Shown in pieces: positions 1 to 13,819 of a DNA stretch of 64,000 nt. The notes below the pieces were generated by a model. The model was not told where the DNA came from. It did not search any database and was given only the letters and a program-made list of their open reading frames with translations. The DNA is from Drosophila pseudoobscura (lineage: Eukaryota; Arthropoda; Insecta; Diptera; Drosophilidae), in NCBI RefSeq assembly GCF_009870125.1, contig NC_046681.1:7763001-7827000 (forward strand), read 5' to 3'. Every line of letters begins with the position of its first letter. Position 1 is the stretch's first letter. The translations under genes and the position numbers were made by a program.

Positions 1-660
1 CCCCAACAAAAGCTGACAAGGCATTTTGTACTTACAAGTCATTATCACCAGCCGAGAGCCGATTGTCGATTGGCGATGGCCGATTGCCGATGTCCGATGT
101 CCGGCGACCGATAAGGGTCGGTACCGGTACCCGGCGGTAGACAGATATCCTTATAGCCCCCTTGCTCCTCCTCCCACTTATCAGCGCTGCCATCAGCAGC
201 ATCAAAGGCAGCAACAACAAAAGATAACGACCAACAGAGACATTCGAAACGGGAGCAGCAGCAGCCCCGCAAAAGGCAAGGGAACCAAAAGCCAAAGACC
301 CAAGAAAACCAGGCACAGTGGTCGATAAGTCTGGGATATTTGGACCAAAAATTGCATTAAAATATAGCTACATTTTTGAGGGTTCTTTTTCTGTTTGTGA
401 AACAAAGAAATACTTGTGGATTCTCAGTGTTACCTTCTATCTCTTCGATTTCCCAAAGATCTCTTTGATTCAAGAGTGGAAAAAGTATAGTGGTAGAGTA
501 GTCAAGGCTTTGACTCTTTGTTAGTTCCTTCTTAAAAGATTGTTCCTCAATATTCTCACAGCTCAAAGTCAAACCAAAGAGGAGATTTGTCGCTAATTCG
601 AAATATCTTTTGGGCCCATGGAAGACATTTATAAAGAAAATACATCGATTTTTTTGCGTT
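1..660. other. Non-coding sequence, left end
   Basis: No coding exon is supported. A short degenerate repeat of CGAT/CCGATG-type units occupies about 59-115. The small open frames on both strands overlap each other and have no recognisable domains. Confidence 0.6.
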
Positions 661-1070
661 TTTGAAATTTAACATTAATTTTCTTTTATTTATTTATTAA
701 TATTTTATTAATTTAATTATTATTTAATTTATTAATTTACTATTTACTATTATTTAACTTATTAATTTATTTTTATTTAAATTATTAATTTACTATTATT
801 TAACTTGTTAATTTATTATTATTTATTTAATTTGTTATAATTTAATTTATTAATTTATTATTATTTAATTTATTAATTTACTATTTACTATTATTTAACT
901 TATTAATTTATTATTATTTAATTTATTCCTTTATTATTATTTAATTTATTAATTTACTATTTTCTATTATTTATCTTATTAATTTATTACTATTTAATTT
1001 ATTATTATTTAATTTATTAGTTTATTATTATTTAATCTTTTAATTTTTTTTTTAATTTTAAATATAACAT
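661..1070. repeat. AT-rich degenerate tandem repeat
   Basis: About 400 bases made almost wholly of A and T, built from variants of a TTATTTAATTTATTAA-like unit with interspersed TTTACTATT. Units vary in length and sequence, so the array is old or prone to slippage. The position fits a spacer or a matrix-attachment-like element; no function is shown. Confidence 0.85.
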
Positions 1071-1602
1071 TTCGAGAGTATTTTTTAAAAAAGGTTTTAT
1101 GTATTTCCAAAAGATAAAAAAAGCTTCAAAAAACTTCACAAAATTTCAAGAGACGTGACAGCCCCTGGGAAAAGTGAACAAAAAAGAACTAAATTATTAA
1201 TTACGATTTTTCTACACTGAAAAATGCTTTACCAAACTTTCAATTTAATGCCATTAGAGTGCCTATTTTTCTGAATTTCTTAGCTTTAAGATTCTTTAAA
1301 AATTAAAAAGAATACCTACTTTAAGGCGCACTTTTTCATATTTCCCGATACACTGTACTCCCAAAAGGTATCGAGCAGGACCCATACAAAGGCATGGATG
1401 ATAATGATGTCATTTGGCATTTATTTACGAGGCCCATAGTCGATGCTAAACGAGATCTAATTTACATTTATAAAGCTGTTCTACGCACGCACCCCGGGAC
1501 TTGTGACTTGTTCACGTTAAACACCCGTAACCCGTAGCCGGGTAACCCTTGCAACCGGCAACCATCCTCCATCCTCCATCCTCCAACTGCGTGTGTGTCC
1601 TC

Positions 1603-1666
1603 CCTGCCCCTGCCCGTGCCCCTGCCACTGCCCCTGCCCCTGCCACTGCCCCTGCCCCTGCCACTC
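1603..1666. repeat. CCTGCC/ACTGCC minisatellite
   Basis: Tandem six-base units of CTGCCC and CTGCCA. It generates repeat-derived open frames on both strands that are not genes. Confidence 0.85.
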
Positions 1667-2690
1667 TGTGTGTGTGCTCCTGTTGTTGTGGCTGCCACCG
1701 ATCGTTGCGCATCGTTGATAAGATCACAGTCGTATCGCCTTAATCGCTCTCTATGTGTGTGACAACAGCAACAATAAAGAGTCTCTGACAGCAGGCCAAA
1801 CAGGCCCCTGAACAAGAGCTAAGAGCAACTAAGTGATTCAAAGTACAAGTGCATAAATTACAGATAACGATACGATAGGATGGTTGTTCTTTTTCCTTTT
1901 TCCTCTCCACTGTGGAAGCTGCTGGTGCTGGAAGGGGTGGGGAGAGGGCATGCGAATGGGAATCGGGAGGAAGGATTTTTTTGGTTGAAGAAAATATTAT
2001 TTGTTATTTTTGTGCACTGGAAAATGGCAAGAAATACGATAAACGAGGCTTCATTTCTTAAGGGGCTTCCATCAATGAAGGAGACATTTCTTAGGCCAAT
2101 CTATGACCTCTGATTGGGCACAGAGACATATCAGTCTTTTAGGCAGACCAAACTGGACCACTGAGGAGAACTTTCACTGGTCTTGAGTGCTTAAATGGAA
2201 GGCCTCTCATGTGATAGCTTTTGTGTCTCTTTGTCGTCTGATATTTGGGCTTTCCAGCCCTTTTTCCAGTCCCTTGGCAAAATTCCTTAGAGCCAGCTCT
2301 GGCCGAGCTAGTTAATTTCTGCAAGTCTGAGTAGCTGCCACCCAATCGCAGAGTTGATCAAAATTCAAAGAATCCTTTGGGCTATTGTGTTGGCTCTGCA
2401 CGAAATTCCGCGTATTGCAGCAAAAAAAAAACTAAGCTCTAAACTGGGCATCAAAAGGCCAGCGAGCGAACAGTGTTTTTGGCTCGTTTTGGGGGGCTTC
2501 TGCGCTCGCTTGGTGGTCAGCAAATGAAGTCATAAAATTTTCAGCGTGCCAAAGTCGAAGAACAACCCAAATAACAAAAAGGAGAGGGGGAGACCGAGAC
2601 AGGGAGAAAGAAATTGTTGGCAAGACAGCCTTTTGTACGGTAGGCCAAGACCTGCCATTGATGATGGAGATGATGATGTGCCGCTGAAGC

Positions 2691-2692
<2 letters not shown>

Positions 2693-2729
<37 letters not shown>
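2693..2729. repeat. (CTG)12 microsatellite
   Basis: An uninterrupted CTG run. It gives poly-Leu, poly-Ala, poly-Ser or poly-Gln in overlapping open frames, none of which look real. Confidence 0.95.
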
Positions 2730-4034
2730 ATGCCCCACAATCACACAAAAAACCCCCACGATCACGATGGTGCGTCTGCGGCTCCTGAGGTACAATGATA
2801 CAATATTATTATGCTGCCCCAGCATCAGATTGAAATCAAAGCGGGTCTCTCTCTCGAGTGGAGAACAATTCAGCATTGTTTTGGCCACTGGAGGGCCACC
2901 CAAAAAGTTATGATTAAGTTATGTTGTGGACCAGCCCGAAACCAGGGGATCCAGTCCATGAGTCAAAGCAGAAACTCCAAATAGCCAAAACATGACTAAG
3001 CGGTGGCCAAAAAAAAAAGAACAGGATACGACAGGCGATGATGAACGAAGGGGATACCCTGTGGGGGTACTGGAAGGAGGTGGTTTCCCAGGGGCGACTT
3101 TGGATGAAGGTCTAATGTGGAGAAAAGCTTCCTTTAAGTCAAAGGATTGTCTAGGATGATTGGTGGTACCAACTACTTTTTGTTTTCAGGGCCAATACCT
3201 ATCCTTAGCCTTCATACTCCTCAAAAAAAAAGCAACCACAGACACTGCAAAATGCTTGGTGAAACTTTCTCACGCTTGAGCCACCTGACGTCTGGGACCA
3301 GACCCAGACCCAGGTTCAGGCCCAGTCCCAGTCGCAGTCCCAGGCACCCCCTGGTTCCCGGCTTTGTATAATTTTCAATGAAGACATCTGTCAGCACAAA
3401 TGTTCAGGCGTTTTGTTTATGGCATTTAAGGCAAAGCCGATTTTTATTGCCACAGAAACAAGGAGAGAAACACAGGAAAACCACACGCGACGTTGCCGTT
3501 GTCATCGTCCACATCATTGACACATCGTATGCAAATTAAAAGCGTCTCAGAGTCAGATCATAAAAATCGCAGCACCGCCAGATCCACAGATCCACAGATC
3601 CACAGATCGCGGAACAGACCAAACTCGAACCCCAACTGGAACCCCAGCTCGAGGTCAAAAGGACGCGTCCCATTCGACGCGATCTGTGGCATGAAAGCAG
3701 TTAAATGAAACACCGCAGCACCGCAATATAGTTGCGGCAAGGAGAAAAAGATGTTTCTGTGGGGACGGCAAGGGACTCCGTCGGACCGCCCGTGTGGATC
3801 TGCGGTGCTCGCGCCTGCTCACTCCTACGGGCATGGCACGGCACGGCTCGGCACGGCTCGGCTCGGCTCGGTTAATCAGGCTCATTAGGTGGCCGCATCT
3901 CATTTATATACAAAATTACGAACATGGCTCGCAGATTTTTGTGGTCGTCTCTCGGCCATGTCGGTTCGAAATGTGATTAAGTTATTTCGCTGTGGCACTC
4001 AGGCCAAGATCCAGCATCAGGTTAGAGCTTTCAA

Positions 4035-4039
<5 letters not shown>

Positions 4040-4069
<30 letters not shown>
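4040..4069. repeat. (CA)15 microsatellite
   Basis: A perfect dinucleotide run of 30 bases. Confidence 0.95.
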
Positions 4070-4071
<2 letters not shown>

Positions 4072-5115
4072 TATATATTGTGTTTTTTTTTGTTTTTTTT
4101 CGAACGCTCCATTAACCGTAATTAAGGTATTCTCCTTGCCTGCGCTTTCTTTTATTTTTGCTCGCTGGCCGCTCATCCCTTTCGGTGTTGTTCCTTCTTT
4201 ATTGGCTTATATCTTGTTGTTGAAAACCTGAGACAAACGGTGCAGCACCACACACACACACACATAGGGCTCGCTTTGCGATGTGTGGGGCACTGAGGGA
4301 TCCACGGCTGAAGGGGAGGTGAAGAGGCTGAAAGGGACTGGACGTGCGACTGACTGGCTGACAGTGCGGCAAGGCCTCCCCCCCCTCGTTGCTCCCCCTC
4401 TCTCTCTCACTCGCTGTTGATGTCTACAGTCGAAAAAATTCTGGAATGCAGTTTTAGGTCCTTTAAGGGCGCTGAAAGGGTTAAAAGGGTTGCAGGGATA
4501 GAAAATATTAGCTCTTCTGGATTTAATAAGCCAAAATTCGATTCATCTGGTAATAAACCACAAAAAATATATGTAAAATATTCAAATATTCACATGCCTT
4601 AAAGGAAGAATTAGGAATAATATTTTATGAGCCTGCAAGATTTTTTTCTACCAATTTTCTAGGGTTTAAACTTAAGATATTATTTTCATTCAGGTCTTAT
4701 TGAAGCAAAACAAAGACCTATATATTTTTAGTTAAGAGCTAGCTTAGCTTAGGTCTTAATTTGAACACCCCTAGAATCCGAATTTCCCTCTGCTCTCCCC
4801 CTTTAATGATTCCCCATTTCTGTCAGTGCATTTTTGGCGTACATTTTGGCCTCTTTGGTTATTATTTATGAAGCTATTAGCCCAGTGTGTGAACATATTT
4901 GCTTTTATAAAGCCAACACACACGTACGGGTACACTCTTCACTCTTAGATTCGGCTGGTGGTGGTGCAAAAAAAGGACCGCACAGGGCTACAAATTGCCT
5001 TAAGCCGTGGCCGTTTTGAGGCCTTTTTCCTTTTTGCTTAACCGAAACTGATTTAATTTTTGCCTCATTTCTCAATCCGCTGCTGGCCGGGCCACCAGGG
5101 GCGACCATATATCAG

Positions 5116-5151
5116 AGGGGCGGCGGCGGCGGGGGTGGGGAGGGGAGGGGG
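5116..5151 (+). repeat. G-rich tract with G-quadruplex pattern
   Basis: Several runs of four or more G separated by single T, A or short GC spacers lie on the plus strand. This meets the usual four-run quadruplex pattern. No gene context explains it. Confidence 0.6.
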
Positions 5152-8100
5152 TATACGAAATAACGCCCCAGCGCCCAACTTGATGAGTTAATAGGAATCG
5201 AGTTACATTCCTGGCAAGGAGCCCAGTTTTAGTTCCCGATTCCGATCCCCGTTGTCCCCCCTTTCCCGGACTCCCCTTGCGATCCTCGAATCCCCATCTC
5301 TGTGCGCCCGCACATGGCGTGCTACATTTTTTATGGCCACTGCTGCTCCTGCTGCCGTTCCTGCTCCTGCTGCTGTTGCCGTTGATGATGATGGGCCGCT
5401 TGAATGGACGACGACATGGACAGGGACATGGACATGGATATGGATATGGTCGTTTGATGGCCTGTCCCTTCTCCTTTGGGGCCTTGCTTGTGTGCGCCAG
5501 CCAGTATTGACAGATTTAATTAACTCATCCGCAGGTTAAGCAGACATTTTGTGGCTAAGCCGTATCTACCGGCCAGGACGGCCAGGCCGGTCGGTTGGTC
5601 CTTATACTCGTACACGGCCCCGATCGGCTCGGCCAGACATCCGGTGTCGTATGTTTCCCAGCACTCGTATCTCTTTCGTTTCGTTTCGTTTCGTTTGATA
5701 ATTTCCGTTTTTCAACATGAATAAACGTCTTGGTGGCATCTTTTGGACAGTGGCACAGAATATGATCATATTTTTAAAAGAAGTTTTAATGGAAAGACCA
5801 CAAAGCATCTTAAAGATAGAACTGGTAGTAAGAACGTACCTTATAGTATCTTATAGACAATTCCCACACAGCTTTTTGGATAAGTACGATACCCCTCAAA
5901 CCACTGTGCTGGTCTTGAAACCATCTTTTTTTGTTCTATCAGAACGCATCTAAAACAAAAATCAAATGAGCCATGCAAAAGGCCCCCAAAAAGGTACCAC
6001 TCCAAGCTTCTTTCAACGTTCAACGAAACAAAAGCGATGCGAAATCGCGGCGCGTTTTGATCGAAAGTTGATTGAGGAGCCACAGATCCCGGCATCGGCC
6101 TGCGACACAAAGTCTGCCCCAGCCAGGGGCTAATCCGCGCAGAGCTGAGAGCTGAGAGCTGAGAGCCCGGCTTGTTAGCAGCTCCTTTTGTCTTTCCGTT
6201 CAGCAGACAATTAGTGCGAATGTGAAATTTGAATAAAGCGACATTTATTTGACAGCCCGTCAAGAGTCCGGCGGCAAATCTTTGAACCGAACAAGAAACG
6301 AGAGCTTTGATTTCAGGCGAATTTCTTGCCTTGTTTTATTTGCATAAAGTCTAAAGTGCAGTCATGTGGGAACAATTTTTTTTCGGCTAGCTATTCAAGT
6401 GGACTACGTACAAGCTCGTACGAGTATGCCCGAGTCGATGTCTGTGGCTGGCATTTGGACGATGGAAAATTTTTTCAAAGACAACTAGTTGCCACTGAAA
6501 CGGCGGCAAAAACAAATTAATGTTGCAGCAAGTAAACAAAATTAATTAAATGACATGAATTTGACGTGACAATGTTTTTTCCCCTCGTTTTTTTTTTGTT
6601 TTTGGTTGCTTAGCGATTGCTCAACTCTGGCTGTTGCCGTCGTGGTCTGAGGTCTGAGGTCTGGGCCCAGGCATCGTTAGCAGCGCTTCGTGCAACAAAC
6701 TCAACAATTGCATCAAATACTAACGAAAATAATATCAACGACATAAACAAAACCAGAGCAGAGACGACGACGACTACGACGATGACGATGACGACTAGAC
6801 AAGCTGCAGACAATTGTCTGTGGCGCTCATTCGAAGTTGTGCCGATTTGCTAAGCCAATTGGCAGCTCAATTCAAAGGCTTTAAATTGGTAAATTATAGT
6901 ATAAAATATATTGTAGTCCTAGGAGTCAACTTGGGGCCTGAATTGGAAATTGTATGCAAAGCGGGACTTTTATTAAAAGAAAAAGAAATATATCAATTTT
7001 ATTTATTTATTAAATTTAAGGCTAATATAAAATATAAGGGCCTTTAGCTATATTTAATATTTTATATTTTTTATATATTATATTTTAGTAGAATGTGATA
7101 AAAGCTAAGGCCCTTTGGAAAAATATTTAAAAAAAAATTATTATTAAAAAAAAAATTAGAAAAAATAAAAAAAATGTAAACATGCAAAATACAAGGAATT
7201 ATTTTTTAAATTAAAATCTCTTGAGGAAAAATCTCTTTAAATTTAAATTATTTTTTTTTTCTTGCTCACTAAATTAAATAATTTTTGACAAAAAAGAAAT
7301 ACAAGTATGGAGGCATTTTTAAAGGTTTTAAAGGCGTTTAAACACACGTGCGCGTCCAAAGAAAGGTGTACTGCGTACCCCCCTAGACCTCTCAGACCCC
7401 TAGGCCAGTCAGAATCAGGCAAAAGTGTAACCAGAATTCATTGAGCCCAAAATTCATCGACTTTCCATTTCACGTCGACTGCTGCGCTTCAAACAAATTG
7501 TGCCAGATCGTTTTGTTTGCCTATGCCAGAGCCTGGCTTGGCCCAATGCAATTAAAATGCATGTTCAGGTTTTTCGTGGCAAAGTGTTGGCCCGGCCAAG
7601 TCTCAGCCAGGCAGCACTTGAAAGTTGTTGATTTTTGCTGGCGCTGGCGCTGACGCCGCTGCCGCTGCCGCTGCCTTGCGTGTTTCTTATTTTGGTGAAA
7701 TTAATATTTCTTGTTCATTAGTTTTATTTGCTTTAATATTTCCTGCTTAGTAATTAAGTTTTGTTCAATTTAAACTGACTTGCTGCAGGTGCACCGTTGC
7801 GTATGAGTAATATATTTCTTATGAAGTCATTTTTAATCATGAATTATTGACAAAAATCAGAGCCAGAGACAGAGCCAACCTGTCGCCAGTGTCTGTCTGC
7901 AGTTCATCGACTAGATCCTGTTATTTATATCAAATGTATTGGACTTTGGTTAGATTTGAGAGCTTAAGAAGTGCAAATGGGGGGACATTAGTGGGGGAGC
8001 AATTTAAAGAGGATTTTTGGTTGGTTTCTTATATAAAAATTTACGTTTACATGCAATACTTTTATAATAACAAAAACAATAGTTAATATCTTGTTTCTTG

Positions 8101-8660
8101 TTACCTAAAAAATTAATTTAAATTGATTCAATTTTAAATCCCAGAATTTATGCGAAAACTCAAGATCAAATTTTAAAGGTTTGATTGCTACTTCCACTAC
8201 GATTTATCCTACATTACCACCTTTTGCCTTTGGCAGTTTCGATCCATATTAATCTACATACAATATTCATGTCTAACCCTGGATTTTCAGTACCAACACC
8301 TCGTGGAAGTGTCACCTGGGGAGACCAGAGACCAGAGCCAGCCCCAGACCGAGACCCAGCCCACGCTCTCACACCCCGACCAGCGCATAAATAATCGTAT
8401 AGAAAATAGTGCTGGCCAGTGGCCAGTGGATAGACTTGGATTTTTATTTTCCTGAAATAATAAAGATACAAAAAAAAAAAGAAAAGGTAAGTACAATAAA
8501 ATAAATTGTCATCTGGTGGGGACTGCAGCTTGCGGCTTTAATTTGCTATTAAGATATTGTTTACTCTTGGTGGGTCTTGGCTCTGACAAGGTCCATACCT
8601 CAGTCTCGCGATGTCTCTAACTAGACGGGGATTGTTTATGGCATCTGGGACCGTTAGCTG

Positions 8661-8683
8661 GCCCGGCCCGGCCCGGCCCGGCC
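8661..8683. repeat. (CCCGG)4 microsatellite
   Basis: Four to five perfect pentamer units of CCCGG. Confidence 0.9.
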
Positions 8684-9149
8684 GGCAGTGATTTCGTTTT
8701 AATTACGTTGACAACATTGATTTGCATGACTAATTATGAGTGGCACTCGAAAGGCCTTGCCGTTAAGAAACACCCACCCGGGACCGGAGTTCGTGGCCAA
8801 AGTCTTTTGTTCTGACTCTGGGAGGGGACTCGACTTGGTGCGATATTGGCCCATAACTGTCGGGATTAGTGACCCATTTAGACAGAGTGTCCGAAACCAC
8901 TCGCATATTTATCTCAAAATTGCGCATTTCATAAATAAAAATTTCATAAATTACTCAAGGCATAAACCATTAAATTTAATCCTAGTCCATAAGTGGATGG
9001 TAATTTATGTCTTACGCAAATCGTAAAACTTGACTTTGACGTGTTTCGAGCAGCATTTGGACTATGAAGATCACACCACATACATACATGTCTTTCTAAA
9101 TATATTTATGGCCGGAAACAAGCTTGAAATAGCTTGAAATACATAAATA

Positions 9150-9530
9150 TGTGTGATCATTGATGAGGTGGAATGTATGGCCAAAGGTTGGGGAGAAAAT
9201 TTAAGAACTTTTATTCGAAAATGGATTTTTAGAACTTCGGAATAAAGCAAATATTTATTTATATTTGTTCATTATAATATATAATATAATATAAATATAA
9301 TAATAAATTATTTAATTATTTAATTTATTTAATTATTTATGTGTGATCATTGATGAGGTGAAATGTGTGGGAGAAAATTTAAGAATATTTATTAGAAAAT
9401 GGATTTTTAGGATTTTAAGATTAAAACAAATATATATATTTGTGTTTGTTAATTACAATTTATAATATAAATATAGTAAAATAATAAATAAAATATAAAT
9501 ATAATAATAAAATATAAAAAAAAATATAAA
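9150..9530. repeat. Two-copy tandem duplication, 190-base period
   Basis: A shared GTGTGATCATTGATGAGGTG occurs at 9151-9170 and 9341-9360, followed in both by GAGAAAATTTAAGAA, then a TTATT(C/A)GAAAATGGATTTTTAG segment and an AT-rich tail. The duplication is direct and diverged by small changes. An AT-rich degenerate stretch follows to about 9600. Confidence 0.85.
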
Positions 9531-11639
9531 ATATATGTATAATTAATATCTGTTAATTTGTAAACAATATTTGTATTTGTTATATATTTGAAAATATAAA
9601 TTTTCGATATACGGGCCTAAGCTCCCAAAACTAAAAAAAAGAAGGCGATGAAGGATTGCAATTTATCAGTAATTTTATCAGTAAAAGCAGGCTTTATTTG
9701 TAGCTCAGACTTGGTTCCTTTTTATTTATTTTTTTTTGTATTTAATTTTCATTTATCGCTTTTTTGTATTTTAAAATAAAACTAAAAAAATAATTAGATG
9801 CCAATTTGGAAATTTTAAGCAAAAACATACCCATGGATTATGGTTTAAATTCTTGATAGATCGTGGTTTTTCCTATAGAGTTTTTCCTATAGATTTTATT
9901 GGTTTTATTGGTTTTATGTTATTTTATTTTATTTTATTCCATAACAAAAAAATCATATCCTATTGTTCAAAATACAATGCAAATACAATTTGTATTTCAA
10001 AAGACAAGTGTGTCAATTGTCGCCATTCAGTCTATAAATAGAAATAGAATTTAGAGAAATAATTCAACGTAAAATATTACCAAATAAATAAAGTTAAGCT
10101 CATTAAGAGTTGACTTTCTACCCCGAGCGAGTGTCAGACAATGCCACAATTCCACAAAGGCAGCAACAAATCGGCTTAACAACAAACAGCTAACCAGACA
10201 ATTTGGCTCCAAATGTTTTGCACGTCGCGCGCTTTTTTGTTGAGGATTTTTGTGGCTGCGACGTTAATTTGTCACACCCTGCAGGCAGCACCTTACAGAA
10301 AATGTATACATACATAAAAAATGCCAACAACCAAAACAGATAATAATATTAATAACGTGAAATACAAACAACAAGCGAGAGAGGCTGGGCCGAGAGGCTG
10401 GCGAAATTTTTAAGCGATGACAGCAGCCCAAGAGGCGACAGATGTGGCAGCTCGGAGTCGCTTAAACGCTTTTCAAAGCCAAAACCTTGGCCGGCCACAC
10501 GCCTTTTGTTTATTCAGCAGCCGCACACGGCCGGCCGACAACAGCAACAAAGCCGGCAATAAAATAAAATATAAGCAGACCGAATGGCAGCGGCATAATC
10601 GGAATAATCACAACTACAACTAACAGCCCCTCCAAGCCCCTTATTTATTAATATTAAAAAAAGAATTATTGAGTCAAAAATCTCTGGCACTCACCAACGG
10701 CCCGCGGACCAATCAAGTTTTGGCCAGACTTGGCGGTGCCTTCGATCGAAAGTTTTCACTGAAATTGTAATCGATACTCTCACATTCCCATTCATACGAT
10801 CGGGTGTGGGATCGAGTAAATATGTAGCTCTTTTTTTGGCGACAATTTGTCTGCAATTGAGTTTTTTATGGGGGGAAATTGGAGACGCCTGTTTACGCAT
10901 CGTCTGAGACGGCGCTTCATCAAAGGCCCCCGAGTGCTCTATAAATAAAAATGATCTGCGACTGGCTCTGAGCTGGCTGGGTTTTATTATTTCTTGGAGG
11001 AAACCGAAACCGAAAATCAGTAAGCGAAATAGTAGCCATTGCTCTAGACTTTGGAGGAACACAATTATATTTTTTAGTACTGAATCTGCGACACAAATAT
11101 TTCCATTCCCTTTTTTTTCTCAGTGCTGCTAATCACAGTTGTTTCTGAGAACCGACCAACCGACAGCACAGCCCGCTTTGGGCAGCTGTGATCGCTACTT
11201 AAATCACTTATGGCCATGAGATGCGTTTTTTCGAGAGCTCCATACAGTCCAAGCAATTTCCTACGTGTTGGCTATTAGAAAACTATTTAAAATATTTCCA
11301 CGCAGCGGCAGCAGTGGCTCGGCTCAAGTGATTCGGTAGACCGAAAAGCTTCCACCATGAGTCGGAAAACGTGAGACCACCAACGTGACCCACCATGCCC
11401 CAGCGAGGGGGGGAAATCATTGGAAATTTTTGTATTTTTTGGAGCCCAAAGAGTCTCGAAAATTCTAGCCGGCCTAATGCACATGTTGTGCCTGTCAGAG
11501 GAACATTTTTACACAGTGGAAATCTTGTCGACAAATGCCGCAAATAGTTTTCTGTGATGTTATCACAAGCTCAAAAAAAATGGGAAAGGGTATAAGGAGG
11601 GGCCCGCTGTGGTTTGGGAAGGCGTTGGATTGTAGAAAA
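9531..11639. other. Non-coding sequence between repeat blocks
   Basis: AT-rich up to about 10,120, then more balanced sequence. No coding exon, RNA gene or repeat array is recognised. Enhancer content is possible but not visible. Confidence 0.5.
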
Positions 11640-12548
11640 TATATTAAAAAATAAATAAGAAATAAATAAATAAGAAATTATATTTATTTATATTTTTGGA
11701 ATTTTTTTAAATCAAAATAAATCCTTTTGTAAGCTCGGCTTAACGTTTTGTTTATTGAAAATAAATTATAAAAATACCCAATCCTTTACGATTAAAAAGG
11801 TTAATCTGCTCTGATAGCCTGTACCTTCTGTAAAGAGATCTAAAAAACTTAATTTTGTTCATTAGAAAAAAAATAAATAAAAATAAATAAATAAGAAATT
11901 AGATTTTTTTTTATATTATTGGGATTTTTTGTTTATTTGTTACTTTATTGAAAATAAATTATAAAAATACCTAATCCTTTACGACTAAAAAGGTTAATCT
12001 GCTCTGGAGGCCTGTACCTTGTGTACAGAGATCTAAAAAACTTAATTTTGTTTATTAGAAAAAATATAATAATAAATATGAAATTAGATTTATTTATATT
12101 ATTGGTTATTATTTTTAAAAATCAAACAATTCAAAGCAATCAAAAAAAAGCCATTCGGTTAATTGGATTATATTTTTTATTGAAAATAAATAATAAAAAT
12201 ACTCAATTCTCTACGATTAAAACGGTTAATCTGCTCTGATAGCCTATACCTTCTGTACAGAGATCTAAAAAGTGTATTATGCCGACGCTTAGGACTTAAT
12301 TTTGTTCATTAGAAAAAATAAAAAATAAATAAATAAGAAATTAGATTTATTTATATTATTGGGATTTTTTAAAATCAAAATAAATTCTTTTGTAAGCTCG
12401 GCCTTACGTTTTGTTTATTGAAAATAAATTATAAAAATACCCAATCTTCTACGATTAAAAGGGTTAATTTTATCTGATGGCCTGTATCTTCTGTACAGAG
12501 TTCTAAAAAGTGTATTATGCCGTCGCTGAGGACTTAATTTTGTTGATT
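11640..12548. repeat. Four-copy tandem array, about 190-250 base units
   Basis: Copies begin near 11640, 11865, 12059 and 12313. Each runs through an AAATAAATAAG-rich head, TTTATTGAAAATAAATTATAAAAATAC, CTACGATTAAAA-like sequence, GGTTAATCTGCTCTGAT, GCCTGTACCTTCTGTA, AGAGATCTAAAAA and a TTAATTTTGTTCATT end. The last two copies share an extra GTGTATTATGCCG segment missing in the first two. The third copy has a different middle. Divergence of a few to about 20 percent by eye suggests an old array. It may be a relic satellite or mobile-element-derived repeat; no coding capacity is seen. Confidence 0.9.
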
Positions 12549-13762
12549 AAAATGCCTGCCGCATCGCGGCTCTTGCTCGTGGGTTGCCATTTTTGGAATG
12601 CCTTCTAAATAGTTTTGTAATTTGTTGGCGATTTATTTCGCGGTTCGACAGTCGATGTTGTTGCCACTTGCTGTTGTTGTGGAGTATAGATTCTGCTGCC
12701 AGCTAATTGCCAATGCAACGTGTGCACAGCGGCTGATGTGACATATTACAGAAACGTGCGCGCCATGAATAGGAACAATAAGTGATCAGGCCACAGTCCG
12801 ACTAGCAATACAATTTATTCATAATTTTATTAAGCATTAACATTAATTGTCGCAGACTGATTTAGGGGCAGCCTTCTGTGGAGCTGCTCGGCTCTGGTCT
12901 CCCTCTTTCGAGTGCGGAACAATAAAGTTTGCTGATCAGATTTCTGTTTAAGCTCTCCTTCTCCTCCTCGTCTGTCCGTCTGTCTGATCTTGAACTTGTT
13001 TTGGCGCTGTGTTGGTGTGGGTGGCCATTAAAAGCCTTTTAACTGGGCTTGCATTTCCTTATTGCGCATACGCCCTGTGGCGGCGTTAACCCACTGACTG
13101 CCCAAAAAATGTCACAAAAATTTATTTGAAATAACGAAATTCTCCTCTTATTGTACTCCAGCAGTTTTAATGTACCGAAAAATACCGTTAATGGGTTAAT
13201 ATGATTTGAAACAAGTTTCCAGCTCCGTTTGAAGCACATAAAGAATCATTTAATCATGGCATAAAAATAAAATTGCTTATCGACCGAATCGAATGAGAGA
13301 CGAAGAGAGACACAGACACAATTTTTTGGCTGATTTTCTCATCGTTTTCGAGTCCATAAACAGAGCTTGGAACAACTTCTTCAAAAGCAAGTGTTCAGAG
13401 AGATATAGAGAGACAGATAGCGGGCCATAAACTTGAACTTGTTTAGTTTCGGGCTGAGCAAATACAAAAGAAATTAATGATTGAGTTTATCTGAAAGGGT
13501 TAACTACCCAATTCGTTGGGGGACTCGGACTGGGGCTCTCGGACTGGGAGACGCTTTCTAAGCGCGAGACCTTTTTTCTTTCGTTGACTAATTAATTAAT
13601 ATTTTATGATGTTGACCAGCGCTGCCGACGGTATGCAAACACAACAGCGGGAGATCTTTTGGTTGAGCCAAGAATTTGAAATTTATTTAGATGTAGGATT
13701 TATTTGCGAGCGAGGAATTTCGGGTGATGATATCATATGATAATAACGCAACAACAAAGAGT

Positions 13763-13819
13763 CAGGGGGCAGGGGCAGAGGCAGGGCAGGGGCAGGGACA
13801 GGGCAGGGGCAGGGGCAGA
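13763..13819. repeat. GCAGGG/GGCAGG minisatellite
   Basis: Degenerate units of GGGGCA and GGGCAG in tandem, purine-rich on the plus strand. Confidence 0.85.

Larger units (their letters stand above)
1071..9149. other. 3' dpp flank: non-coding, distal part
   Basis: No coding exon is supported. By position this belongs to the 3' cis-regulatory side of dpp (the 'disk' side in D. melanogaster). Contents are unique sequence with simple repeats: CTG at 2693-2729, CA at 4040-4069, TTTCG at about 5677-5696, CCCGG at 8661-8683, a G-rich tract at 5116-5151, and AT-rich stretches at about 6880-7330. Enhancers cannot be named from sequence alone. Confidence 0.55.
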
